A stretch of 64,000 bases of DNA, from positions 1 to 64,000 of the forward strand of contig NZ_JMQI01000005.1 in NCBI RefSeq assembly GCF_000695625.1, written 5' to 3'. This stretch comes from Amycolatopsis rifamycinica (GTDB lineage: Bacteria > Actinomycetota > Actinomycetes > Mycobacteriales > Pseudonocardiaceae). A model generated the notes under the pieces. It was not told the origin of the DNA and ran no database searches. It saw only the letters and a list, made by a program, of their open reading frames with translations. Positions 56,905 to 64,000 of this stretch are shown piece by piece. Numbering within the stretch: the stretch's first letter is position 1; each line of letters opens with the position of its first letter. The translations under genes were made by a program, and so were the position numbers.

Positions 56905-58341
56905 ATGACGGTCCCGATCGTTCCGGGGTTCCACCCCGACCCGTCGATCTGCCGGGTCGGTGACACGTACTACCTGGCGAACTCGAGCTTCGAGTACGTG
57001 CCCGGCGTCCCGATCCGGCGCAGCACCGACCTCGTCACCTGGGAACTGCTGGGCCACGCGCTGACCCGGCCGAGCCAGCTGCCGCCGGGCGACGGCGCCG
57101 CGAACACCGGCATCTACGCCCCCACGCTGCGGTACCACGACGGCCGGTTCCACCTGGTGACCACGAACATCCTCGAAGCCCACCGCGGCCACCTGATCGT
57201 GACCGCCGAGGACCCGGCCGGGCCGTGGTCCGACCCGGTCCACGTGCGCGGCACCGACGGCATCGACCCGGACCTCTGCTGGGACGACGCCGGCGTCTGC
57301 CACCTCACCTGGACGTCGTTCCGGCCGGAGCGGCCGGGCATCACCAGCGTCCCGATCGACCCGGCGACCGGAGCGATGCTCGCCGAGCCGCGGCCGCTGT
57401 GGAACGGCACCGGCCTGGCGGCGCCCGAGGGCCCGCACCTGTACCGCGTCGACGGCTGGTGGTACCTGCTGCTCGCCGAAGGCGGCACCGAACGCGGCCA
57501 CGCCGTCACCATCGCGCGCGCCCGCCGCCTGGAGGGCCCGTACGAACCGGCGCCGTCGAACCCGATCCTGACCCACCGCAGCACGACGCACCCGGTGCAG
57601 AACACCGGGCACGCCGACCTGGTCGAGTGCGCCGACGGCAGCTGGGCGATGGTGTACCTGGGCGTCCGGCCGCGCGGGAAGACGCCGCAGTTCCACGTCA
57701 ACGGCCGCGAAACCTTCCTGGCCGGTGTGGACTGGGTGGACGGCTGGCCGGTCGTGGCCGAGGACCGGTTCCCGGTCGCGGCCGCGGACAACAGCTTCAC
57801 GGACGGTTTCGCGACGGCCGAGCTGCACCCGCGCTGGGTCGCCCCGGGCGCCGCACCCGAGACCCGCTGGAGCGGCCCGGGCGAACTGGTCCTGACGCGG
57901 ACGTTGCTGACCCGCGCCCTCGACGAGCACTGGACGGCGGTGGCGCGCCTCGACGTTTCCCACGGCACGGCCGCGTTCGTCGTGCGCATCGACGACCGGC
58001 ACTGGTACGGCCTCACGGCGGACGGCTCCACGGTCACGGCCACGCTCGCCATCGGCCCGATCGTGCACGCCGTCACGAACGTCGCCGCCGGTTCCGCGGT
58101 GTCGCTGCGGATCCGGGCGCTCCAGCCGCCCGCTTCCGGCCCGTTCCGGGAAGTCACCGAACCGGACCTGGTCGAGCTGTCCGTCCTGCGGGACGACGGG
58201 CGGGCGGAGGTCCTCGGCACGTTCGACGGACGGTACCTGTCCACCGAGGTCGCGGCGGGCTTCACCGGCCGGATGATCGGCGTGGAAGTCCTCGGCGGAA
58301 GCGTTGCGCTGCAGGAATTCCGCTACACGACCGGCAGGTAG
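56905..58341 (+). CDS. Glycoside hydrolase family 43 (beta-xylosidase/arabinofuranosidase-like)
   Basis: 478 residues, no signal peptide, so intracellular. Catalytic base Asp12 is in FHPDPSICRVGDTYYL, the pKa-modulating Asp121 in GIDPDLCWDD, and the acid Glu175 in LAAPEGPHLYRVDGWWYLLL. From about residue 300 a C-terminal beta-sandwich (GH43_C2-like) completes the GH43 subfamily 11-type layout. It would cleave xylo- or arabino-oligosaccharides taken up by the cell. It follows the sugar-regulated DUF1996 gene by 51 bases. Its end overlaps the convergent gene by 19 bases. Confidence 0.9.
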   Translation: MTVPIVPGFHPDPSICRVGDTYYLANSSFEYVPGVPIRRSTDLVTWELLGHALTRPSQLPPGDGAANTGIYAPTLRYHDGRFHLVTTNILEAHRGHLIVTAEDPAGPWSDPVHVRGTDGIDPDLCWDDAGVCHLTWTSFRPERPGITSVPIDPATGAMLAEPRPLWNGTGLAAPEGPHLYRVDGWWYLLLAEGGTERGHAVTIARARRLEGPYEPAPSNPILTHRSTTHPVQNTGHADLVECADGSWAMVYLGVRPRGKTPQFHVNGRETFLAGVDWVDGWPVVAEDRFPVAAADNSFTDGFATAELHPRWVAPGAAPETRWSGPGELVLTRTLLTRALDEHWTAVARLDVSHGTAAFVVRIDDRHWYGLTADGSTVTATLAIGPIVHAVTNVAAGSAVSLRIRALQPPASGPFREVTEPDLVELSVLRDDGRAEVLGTFDGRYLSTEVAAGFTGRMIGVEVLGGSVALQEFRYTTGR

Positions 58342-59054
58342 GCGGCGGCGTACGCGAGGGCGTCGAGCACGCCGGGGTCGACGCGCCCGGCGGCGGTGTC
58401 GGCCTCGGCGACGACCATGCCGGCGCCGTCCGCCCGGGGCTGGTAGTGCAGCCCGGTCATCCGCACCCCGGCGATCCCGAGCGTGGCGGCGACGTCCAGC
58501 GGCCGCACGTCACCGCTGCCCTGCACCCGCTCGACCTTCTCGAAGTCCTTCGCCTGCTTCTTCGACCGGAACCCGACGCGCACGATCGAAATCACCGCGG
58601 CATTGCCGTGGCCGTCGCCGACCGCCAGCAGCATCCCGTTCAGCGACGCGCACGGCGTCTTGACCAGGAACTCGCGCACCCGGTCCGTCGCGGCCGCGAC
58701 GCACTTGCCTTCCTGCTCCCAGCGCCGGGCCGTCCGCTTGAGTTCCTTGAACCTGAGCTTGCGCCACGCTTCGTCGGCCTTCCCCCGCTCGGCCGACTTC
58801 CGCGCCTCGGCACGACGGGTCTTCAGCGACCGCCCCGGCAGGGCGTCGGCCACATCGCCGGCGGCGTTGCCGGCCAGCGCTTCCGACGCCACCCCGCCTT
58901 CACCCGCGGCGCCGCCGAGCACCCCGGCCCCACCGGCCCCGCCGGCGGCGATCACCACCGCCGCCGCGGCCGCCACCACGCCGCCCTTGCCACCGCCGTC
59001 GCGGATGAAGATCCGACGGCCGTTCTTCGTGATCCAATGCCCCTTTTCCGCCAC
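58323..59054 (-). CDS. Hypothetical protein with Gly/Ala hydrophobic segment
   Basis: 243 residues from the GTG of VAEKGHWITKNGRRIFIRDG, after GAGGGGAGC. The start carries the KGHWITKNGRRIFIRD motif seen in phage-minor-head/ADP-ribosyltransferase-type and toxin-like proteins, followed by a Gly/Ala-rich probable membrane segment (VVAAAAAVVIAAGGAGGAGV). A basic linker leads to a C-terminal alpha/beta domain (KCVAAATDRVREFLVKTPCA, GNAAVISIVRVGFRSKKQAK). Two cysteines could pair outside the membrane. Function unknown. Confidence 0.7.
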   Translation of the reverse strand: MAEKGHWITKNGRRIFIRDGGGKGGVVAAAAAVVIAAGGAGGAGVLGGAAGEGGVASEALAGNAAGDVADALPGRSLKTRRAEARKSAERGKADEAWRKLRFKELKRTARRWEQEGKCVAAATDRVREFLVKTPCASLNGMLLAVGDGHGNAAVISIVRVGFRSKKQAKDFEKVERVQGSGDVRPLDVAATLGIAGVRMTGLHYQPRADGAGMVVAEADTAAGRVDPGVLDALAYAAAYLPVV

Positions 59055-59230
59055 CCGAGCTCCCCTCGCCACGAAGTCCTACGCCGGGCTCAACGGGAAA
59101 GTGCCCGCGGAGGCGCATTGGCGAGGAACTGTCCATGATCTGTCCACCGGGGAAGCGCCACGCGCGCCGGCTGAAGGCCACGCCGATAATCCGGTCGCCC
59201 GGGCGGGCGCCCGGTTCTACTGTCGCTCCG

Positions 59231-60121
59231 GTGAGCTACGAGCATCCGCTGGCCTACCTGCTGGGACTCGAAGGCCTCGCGCTGCTGCGCGGGTTCACCG
59301 GGGAGTTCGACCGCGGCTTCACCGAAGCGCGGATCGCCGAGGTCCGCGGCTTGCTCGGCGACGAGTCGCTGGCGCACACCGCCGTGGAGGTGGACCGCGT
59401 GGAAACGGTGGCCGGTTACCGGCTCTGGGCCGAAACCTACGACAGTCCCGGCAACACCGCCTTCTCCCTCGACGAGCCCGCGGTGAACCGCATCCTCGAC
59501 ACCTTGCCACCGGGCACGGCGCTGGACGCCGCGTGCGGCACGGGCCGGTACGCCCACTGGCTGGCCGAGCGCGGTCACCGGACCATCGGCGTGGACAGCT
59601 CCCCCGAGATGCTCGCCCGCGCCCGCACGCGGGTGCCGCCGGGCCGGTTCCTGCTCGGCGACCTGCACCGGCTCCCGGTGGCGGGCTCGGCCGTGGACCT
59701 GGTCGTCTGCGGCTTGGCGCTGACGCACGTCCCGGCGCTCACCCCGGTACTGGCGGAGTTCGCCAGGGTGCTGCGCCCGGGCGGGCACCTGGTGCTCGCC
59801 GACGTGCACCCGGAAGCGGTGGCGCGCGGCTCGATCCCTCCGGTGCGCGGCCCCGGAGGGCGGCCGGGGCGGGTGGTCAGCCACCACCACCGGATCGGGG
59901 ACTACCTGCGCGCGGCGCTGGGGGTGGGACTGCACCTGCGCGGCTGCGAGGAGCCCCGCCTGCCGGTGCGGGCGGGCGCCGACCGGCCGGCGGCCGTCGA
60001 CGTGGGTCCGTGGGACGTCTGGCCGTGGAGCTTGGCGGCTCTGGTGCCCGAGGCCGCACGGGCGGCGAACGAAGACGTGCCGGCCATGGTCATCTGGCAC
60101 TTCCAGCTCGCCGGGCGCTGA
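59231..60121 (+). CDS. Class I SAM-dependent methyltransferase
   Basis: 296 residues from a GTG. The SAM motif I is ALDAACGTGRYAHWLAERGH, with the acidic residue in TIGVDSSPEMLARARTR. Later motifs are FLLGDLHRLPVAGSAVDLVV and EFARVLRPGGHLVLADVHPE. About 90 N-terminal residues (AYLLGLEGLALLRGFTGEFD) are typical of a family of small-molecule O/N-methyltransferases in actinomycetes. No obvious ribosome site is seen, so the start is not certain. Substrate unknown. Confidence 0.85.
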   Translation: MSYEHPLAYLLGLEGLALLRGFTGEFDRGFTEARIAEVRGLLGDESLAHTAVEVDRVETVAGYRLWAETYDSPGNTAFSLDEPAVNRILDTLPPGTALDAACGTGRYAHWLAERGHRTIGVDSSPEMLARARTRVPPGRFLLGDLHRLPVAGSAVDLVVCGLALTHVPALTPVLAEFARVLRPGGHLVLADVHPEAVARGSIPPVRGPGGRPGRVVSHHHRIGDYLRAALGVGLHLRGCEEPRLPVRAGADRPAAVDVGPWDVWPWSLAALVPEAARAANEDVPAMVIWHFQLAGR

Positions 60122-60218
60122 TCTTCCGCCGGGCGCGGCATTCGGAGGCTTCCCCCCGGTGCCCGATTTGTCGTAACCTCCCCTCGGATCGGATCACCGA
60201 GCTCACCATGGGGGAAAC

Positions 60219-60761
60219 ATGAAGCTGCGCAAGAGAATGCTGGCCGGGATGCTCGCGGCCCTGCCGCTGATCGCGACACCCGCCGTGGCCACCGCCGAGA
60301 CGACCGAAGCCGCGGTGCAGGCCAACCTGGACCGGCTGGCGGCGGAGCGCGCGGCGGTTTCGCCGGCCGCCGTCCGCGTCTGCTACGCCGTGCACGTGGC
60401 CGACAGCGGCTGGCTGCCCGGCGTCTGCGACGGCGAGGAAGCCGGCATTCCCTGGCAGGGCAAGCAAATCGAGGCGATCCGGATCGCCGTGGCGGGCACC
60501 AGCGGCGGCGTCGGCGTCTGCTACGCGCCGCACCTGCAGGACATCGGCTGGGTCGGCGAATCCTGCAACGACAACCTGGCCGGCACGACCGGCCAGTCCA
60601 GGCGGCTGGAGGCCCTCCGGATCCGCGGCCTCGGCACGCGCCTGTGCTACACCGCGATGGGCCAAGGCTACGAGTACCAGAACGTCCGGTGCCAGAACGA
60701 GGAAGTCGGCACCGTCGGACAGGGCCGGTACATGAGCGGCATCTTGATCTGGGTCGCCTGA
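60219..60761 (+). CDS. Secreted protein with three ChW (clostridial hydrophobic W) repeats
   Basis: 180 residues. Signal peptide RMLAGMLAALPLIATPAVAT. The mature part is three ChW-type repeats of about 40 residues: CYAVHVADSGWLPGVCDGEE, CYAPHLQDIGWVGESCNDNL with GTTGQSRRLEALRI, and CYTAMGQGYEYQNVRCQNEE. Each has the invariant GW/Y and a pair of cysteines, likely disulphides. ChW repeats (PF07538) are common in Firmicutes cell-surface proteins and in Streptomyces. No catalytic domain; probably surface or glycan binding. Confidence 0.85.
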   Translation: MKLRKRMLAGMLAALPLIATPAVATAETTEAAVQANLDRLAAERAAVSPAAVRVCYAVHVADSGWLPGVCDGEEAGIPWQGKQIEAIRIAVAGTSGGVGVCYAPHLQDIGWVGESCNDNLAGTTGQSRRLEALRIRGLGTRLCYTAMGQGYEYQNVRCQNEEVGTVGQGRYMSGILIWVA

Positions 60762-60850
60762 CCCGTCAAGCTTCACATCCGTTTCGGCCAGCACCTCCGT
60801 CCCACGGGGTGCCGGCCCCCGACCTCACCGCGGTCCGGCGGAACGGGACG

Positions 60851-61771
60851 TCAGGGGTGCCGGCTCGGCTCGACGGCGTGCGGGTCGTCGGCCGGCAGCC
60901 AGCCGGTGCCGAGGTCCAGGGAGCCGACGTCCCGGGTGAGCGCCGCGATGGTGGCGCGGACCGGTGCGCGGGTCTCGTCGCGGCGGGACACCAGCGACCA
61001 CGTCCAGAAGGGCACCGGATCGATCACCGGCCGCCGCCCGAGGTCCGGTGGCACCGGCGTCGTCTGGCCCTTCGGGTTGTTGAGCACCGGACGCCGCAGC
61101 CGGCGGGCGTGGTCGAACAGCGCCGGGCCCGTCGATCCCCCGTCCTCGGTGTGCACCACCTCGGCGCCCGTCGCCCGGGCGAACTCCTCGGCGTAGGCGT
61201 TCCACGACGCCCAGCTGGCCGTGTCGGCGTCGACGAGCACGACGACGTCCCGGGCCGCGACCTCGGCGGTGCCGGTGCCGATCGCGTAGAGCCGGTCCGC
61301 GCCGAGCAAGCGCGCTTCCAGCCCGAGTCCGGCCAGGTCGGCGGCCCGCGCCCAGCAGATCGCCAAGTCGATGCTCCGGTCGGCGACCCGGCGCAGCTGG
61401 GTGTGCGAAGGCAGCACCCAGGTGTCGACGTGCAGGTGCGCGACACCCGCCACCCGGTCGAGCAGGTCGGCCGGCCGCCAGTTCACGTAGCCCAGCCGCA
61501 CCGGCTCGCGCGCCGCGATCCCCGCGGCCGACCGGCGCAGCTCGTCCGCCTGCTCCAGCAGCGCCCGGACCTGGGGCAGCAGGGATTCGCCGCATTCGGT
61601 CAGCGTGACCGAACGGCGGTCGCGGTCGAAGAGGCGGACACCGAGGTCCCGTTCCAGTGCCTTGATCTGCTGGGACAGCGACGGCCCGGCGATGCGCAGC
61701 CGTTCGGCGGCCCGGCCGAAGTTCAGCTCTGTGGCGACGGCCACGAAGTACCGAAGCTGGCGTAGCTCCAT
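60851..61771 (-). CDS. LysR-family transcriptional regulator
   Basis: 306 residues. The winged helix is [20 protein letters not shown], then [20 protein letters not shown] and [18 protein letters not shown]; the effector domain starts near residue 90. It is divergent from an SDR/SnoaL-like pair, 121 bases apart, which it presumably regulates. A GGGAGG-TTTCG-CCTCCC dyad lies in the shared gap. Confidence 0.9.
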   Translation of the reverse strand: MELRQLRYFVAVATELNFGRAAERLRIAGPSLSQQIKALERDLGVRLFDRDRRSVTLTECGESLLPQVRALLEQADELRRSAAGIAAREPVRLGYVNWRPADLLDRVAGVAHLHVDTWVLPSHTQLRRVADRSIDLAICWARAADLAGLGLEARLLGADRLYAIGTGTAEVAARDVVVLVDADTASWASWNAYAEEFARATGAEVVHTEDGGSTGPALFDHARRLRRPVLNNPKGQTTPVPPDLGRRPVIDPVPFWTWSLVSRRDETRAPVRATIAALTRDVGSLDLGTGWLPADDPHAVEPSRHP

Positions 61772-61790
61772 AACGGCAGCTTAGTGCGCT

Positions 61791-61807
61791 GGGAGGTTTC
61801 GCCTCCC
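61791..61807. promoter_or_regulatory. Inverted repeat in the LysR-SDR gap
   Basis: GGGAGG-TTTCG-CCTCCC, a perfect 6-5-6 dyad 20 bases upstream of lysR and 85 bases before the SDR gene. It does not fit T-N11-A well; a possible regulator site. Confidence 0.4.
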
Positions 61808-61892
61808 TGGTGAGAGCGAACCGGTCGTGGCGAAGCGCTCGCGCCGGGCACACCATCGGCTTCGCAAGCACCATCCCAAGGAGGTCAACGAA

Positions 61893-62600
61893 ATGAGCAC
61901 CCAGAAGGTCGCGGTCGTCACCGGCGCTTCGCAGGGCATCGGCGCGGCACTGGTGGAGGCGTACCGCAAGCTCGGCTACGCGGTGGTCGCGAACTCGCGG
62001 TCCATCACCCCATCGGGCGACGCCGGGATCCTGGCCGTCGCCGGCGACATCGCCGACCCCGCCGTCGGCGCCCGCGTGATCGACCAGGCCCTGGCCGGCT
62101 TCGGCCGCGTCGACACCCTGATCAACAACGCCGGCGTCTTCGTCGCGAAGCCGTTCACGGACTACACCGCCGCGGACTTCGACCTCGTGACCGGCGTGAA
62201 CCTGCGGGGCTTCTTCGAGGTCACCCAGCGCGCGATCGCCGCGATGCTGGAAACCGGCGGCGGCCACGTCGTCAACGTCACCACCAGCCTGACCGACCAC
62301 GCGAACAGCGCGGTGCCGTCCGCGCTGGCGTCGCTGACCAAGGGCGGCCTGAACTCGGTGACGAAGTCCCTGGCCGTGGAGTACGCGACGCGCGGCGTCC
62401 GCGTGAACGCCGTGTCCCCGGGCATCATCCGCACCCCGATGCACCCGGCTTCGACGCACGAAGCCCTGGCCGCCCTGCACCCGGTCAGGCGGATCGGCGA
62501 CCCGGGCGACATCGTCGACGCGGTCGTCTACCTGGAGGGCGCACCGTTCGTCACCGGCGAGATCCTGCACGTCGACGGCGGCCAGAGCGCGGGGCACTGA
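61893..62600 (+). CDS. Short-chain dehydrogenase/reductase (classical SDR)
   Basis: 235 residues from an ATG eight bases after AAGGAGG. The cofactor motif is VAVVTGASQGIGAALVEAYR, then NNAGVFVAKPFTDYTAADFD and the active-site Ser around VVNVTTSLTDHANSAVPSAL. The usual YxxxK is replaced: the region reads SALASLTKGGLNSVTKSL, so the catalytic tyrosine position holds Leu or Ser. It ends with the standard TGEILHVDGGQSAGH. The missing Tyr suggests altered or lost dehydrogenase activity. Two bases later comes a SnoaL-like gene. Confidence 0.88.
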   Translation: MSTQKVAVVTGASQGIGAALVEAYRKLGYAVVANSRSITPSGDAGILAVAGDIADPAVGARVIDQALAGFGRVDTLINNAGVFVAKPFTDYTAADFDLVTGVNLRGFFEVTQRAIAAMLETGGGHVVNVTTSLTDHANSAVPSALASLTKGGLNSVTKSLAVEYATRGVRVNAVSPGIIRTPMHPASTHEALAALHPVRRIGDPGDIVDAVVYLEGAPFVTGEILHVDGGQSAGH

Positions 62601-62602
62601 AG

Positions 62603-62953
62603 ATGCTCGACACCCTCACCGAAGTGCTGGACGCCTGGAAATCGGCGGTCGACGCGCACGACCCCGAGCGGGTCGCGGAGCAGTTCACGGAAGACGCGAT
62701 CTTCCAGGGCCTCCACCCGTACAGCGTGGGCCGCGACGGCGTGGCGGCGTACTACGGCTCCCAGCCACGGGGCATGACGGCGGACTACCGGATCGTGGAG
62801 ACCCGCCGCCTGGCCGAGGACGTGCTCCTCGGGCACGCCGACGTCGACTTCGGCTTCACCGATCGGCCGACGCTCCCGGTCCACCTGAGCGTGGTCGTCC
62901 GCCGCGACGGGGACCGCTGGCTGATCGCCCACTACCAGGTGTCGCGGCTTTGA
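62603..62953 (+). CDS. SnoaL/SgcJ-like NTF2-fold protein
   Basis: 116 residues: LDAWKSAVDAHDPERVAEQF, TEDAIFQGLHPYSVGRDGVA, VVVRRDGDRWLIAHYQVSRL. This is the DUF4440/SgcJ-EcaC type. Such small cone-fold proteins act as cyclases, isomerases or binding proteins. It begins two bases after the SDR stop and ends overlapping the next frame, so it is in an operon with the SDR under the divergent LysR. Confidence 0.87.
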   Translation: MLDTLTEVLDAWKSAVDAHDPERVAEQFTEDAIFQGLHPYSVGRDGVAAYYGSQPRGMTADYRIVETRRLAEDVLLGHADVDFGFTDRPTLPVHLSVVVRRDGDRWLIAHYQVSRL

Positions 62954-63012
62954 ACGACACGTCGACGTGGGAGTTCCGCGGGTGTGACCCGGCCTCCCGC
63001 CGGTCGCGCACA

Positions 63013-63552
63013 ATGGACGACGTGACGATCACGCCGGCCGTACCGCAGACCGCCCTGCGCCTGCGCCCGTGGCGGCCGGACGACCTGCCGGCGCTGGTCG
63101 CGGCCCATCGCGATCCGGTGCTGCGCCGGCGGCTGATCGCCTCGCCGGCCGACGAAGCCGAGGCCCGGCAGTGGCTGGACGCGCAGGCCGCCGGCTGGAA
63201 GTCCGCGACACGGTTCGGTTTCGCGGTGGTCGCCGAAGACGGGACGATCCTCGGCCACGTCGGCATGAAGGTGGTGGCCGCCGGCGTGGCCGAAGCCGGC
63301 TACTGGACAGCGGCCCAGGCCCGGGGGCAGGGCATCGCCACCCGGGCGCTGGAGACCGCGTCACAGTGGGCGCTGGGCGCGCAAACCCTCGTCCGGCTGA
63401 CCCGCCTCGACCTGCTGCACGCGGAAGACAACCCGGCCTCCTGCCGGGTCGCGGAGAAGTGCGGCTACGTCCTGCACGACCTGCTGCCGCCCGCACCGCC
63501 GGCCTTCCCGGCACGCGGGCACCGGCACGTGCGCACGCCACGGGGAAACTGA
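63013..63552 (+). CDS. GNAT-family N-acetyltransferase
   Basis: About 179 residues. GNAT pattern of the RimJ/RimL type: LRLRPWRPDDLPALVAAHRD, RFGFAVVAEDGTILGHVGMK, AEAGYWTAAQARGQGIATRA with the acetyl-CoA loop (ARGQGIA), and RLDLLHAEDNPASCRVAEKC with GY. It would acetylate a protein N-terminus or small molecule. The frame is open upstream to a TTG at 62950. I chose the ATG of MDDVTITPAVPQ; the start is not certain. Confidence 0.85.
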   Translation: MDDVTITPAVPQTALRLRPWRPDDLPALVAAHRDPVLRRRLIASPADEAEARQWLDAQAAGWKSATRFGFAVVAEDGTILGHVGMKVVAAGVAEAGYWTAAQARGQGIATRALETASQWALGAQTLVRLTRLDLLHAEDNPASCRVAEKCGYVLHDLLPPAPPAFPARGHRHVRTPRGN

Positions 63553-63632
63553 CGACCTCACGGCTCCGGGTGGTTCACGCCACGGGTGGCGGCCCCGGGC
63601 AACCGCGACGGTCTTCCCGGCGTGCTGATGGC

Positions 63633-64000
63633 ATGACGTCGTCGAGGTCCTGGCTGCCCGAGGCGGCTTTGCTGTGGCTTCCCCTGCTGGTGCTGGCCGG
63701 CGGGATCGCGGTGGTGTGGACCGGCGTTTGCCTGGCCGCGGACGTGCACCGGTCGGCGGGGCTCTTCCCGGGGCGGGTCGTCACGACCGACGTCCGGAAC
63801 TCGACCGCCGACGTCGAATACACCGGACCCGACGGAGTGACGAAGACGCAGACCTTCGAGCACCACCTGGGGCGCAGGATCGTCTGGGGGCGGAAGGTGC
63901 AGATCCGGGTGTGGCCGGATGAGGGGCGCGCGGCCATCGACGACGGCGACAAGCACACCGGCCCGATCGTGGCCGGCAGCCTGCTGACCCTCCTCGGCGC
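63633..64000 (+). CDS. Membrane protein (DUF3592-like), cut by window end
   Basis: The first 122 residues are visible and the frame is open at the edge. Starts MTSSRSWLPEAALLWLPLLV, giving one membrane segment (LLVLAGGIAVVWTGVCLAA). A small beta-rich domain follows (VVTTDVRNSTADVEYTGPDG, QIRVWPDEGRAAIDDG), then the beginning of a second hydrophobic segment (PIVAGSLLTLLG). The layout matches DUF3592-type two-helix proteins. Function unknown. Confidence 0.7.
   Translation, partial: MTSSRSWLPEAALLWLPLLVLAGGIAVVWTGVCLAADVHRSAGLFPGRVVTTDVRNSTADVEYTGPDGVTKTQTFEHHLGRRIVWGRKVQIRVWPDEGRAAIDDGDKHTGPIVAGSLLTLLG

Overview
The window is high-GC actinobacterial chromosome. A cell-wall arabinan enzyme (DprE2-like), a WhiB protein, a ShbA/SigD-type sigma factor, a complete conservon, many ECF sigma factors and TetR, LysR and MarR regulators, and GTG-rich starts point to the Pseudonocardiales, most likely Amycolatopsis or a close relative. 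That placement is inference from gene content; no rRNA is present. There is one tRNA (Met, CAT).

Layout. 1-8.2 kb: housekeeping and accessory genes (PLP enzyme, PEP-mutase-like enzyme, a bPH2 membrane-protein pair, GPP34 protein, a LuxR-type two-component system, a membrane metalloprotease). 8.2-12.5 kb: an HxlR/SRPBCC/TetR group with compact palindromic operators, then a tetR-peptidase junction split by a foreign-looking ~1 kb cassette and flanked by a 96-bp direct repeat. 12.5-15.2 kb: small exported proteins and an OmpR-type two-component system. 15.4-21.3 kb: a LysR-linked catabolic operon (CoA transferase, enoyl-CoA hydratase, acetoacetate-decarboxylase-like, hydroxyacyl dehydrogenase, acyl-CoA dehydrogenase). 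21.3-29.3 kb: LCP ligase, DprE2, a SnoaL-tailed sigma factor, WhiB, two overlapping sigma genes (the second ShbA-like), LysR with a divergent transporter. 29.5-36.9 kb: tRNA-Met, LysR with a divergent F420-type oxidoreductase, a P450 and Tat-exported multicopper oxidase pair, an NmrA-like reductase. 37-45 kb: conserved hypotheticals, kynureninase, MarR with a haloalkane-dehalogenase-like hydrolase, and an AlkB-rubredoxin fusion with its TetR.

45.7-52.3 kb is the most interesting part. A complete conservon (sensor kinase, roadblock, DUF742, GTPase) is followed by a tightly packed three-gene unit: DMATS-type prenyltransferase, haem-oxygenase-like di-iron oxidase, nucleotidyltransferase. It looks like a minimal, probably undescribed biosynthetic operon. 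52.4-64 kb: a SigJ/ECF41 sigma factor with a possible 24-codon leader ORF, TetR with a bicupin, an exported DUF1996 protein carrying an internal duplication, a GH43 glycosidase, a methyltransferase, a ChW-repeat exported protein, LysR with a divergent SDR and SnoaL-like protein, a GNAT enzyme, and a membrane protein cut by the window end.

Many regulatory dyads can be read directly, at 8636, 9082, 16356, 27565, 30530, 41678, 45163, 53489 and 55008. Two intergenic regions carry arrays built on an ATCACGCGTG core (4658 and 15271). Intrinsic terminators are clear at 21311, 24570, 29575, 34787, 52265 and 56861.
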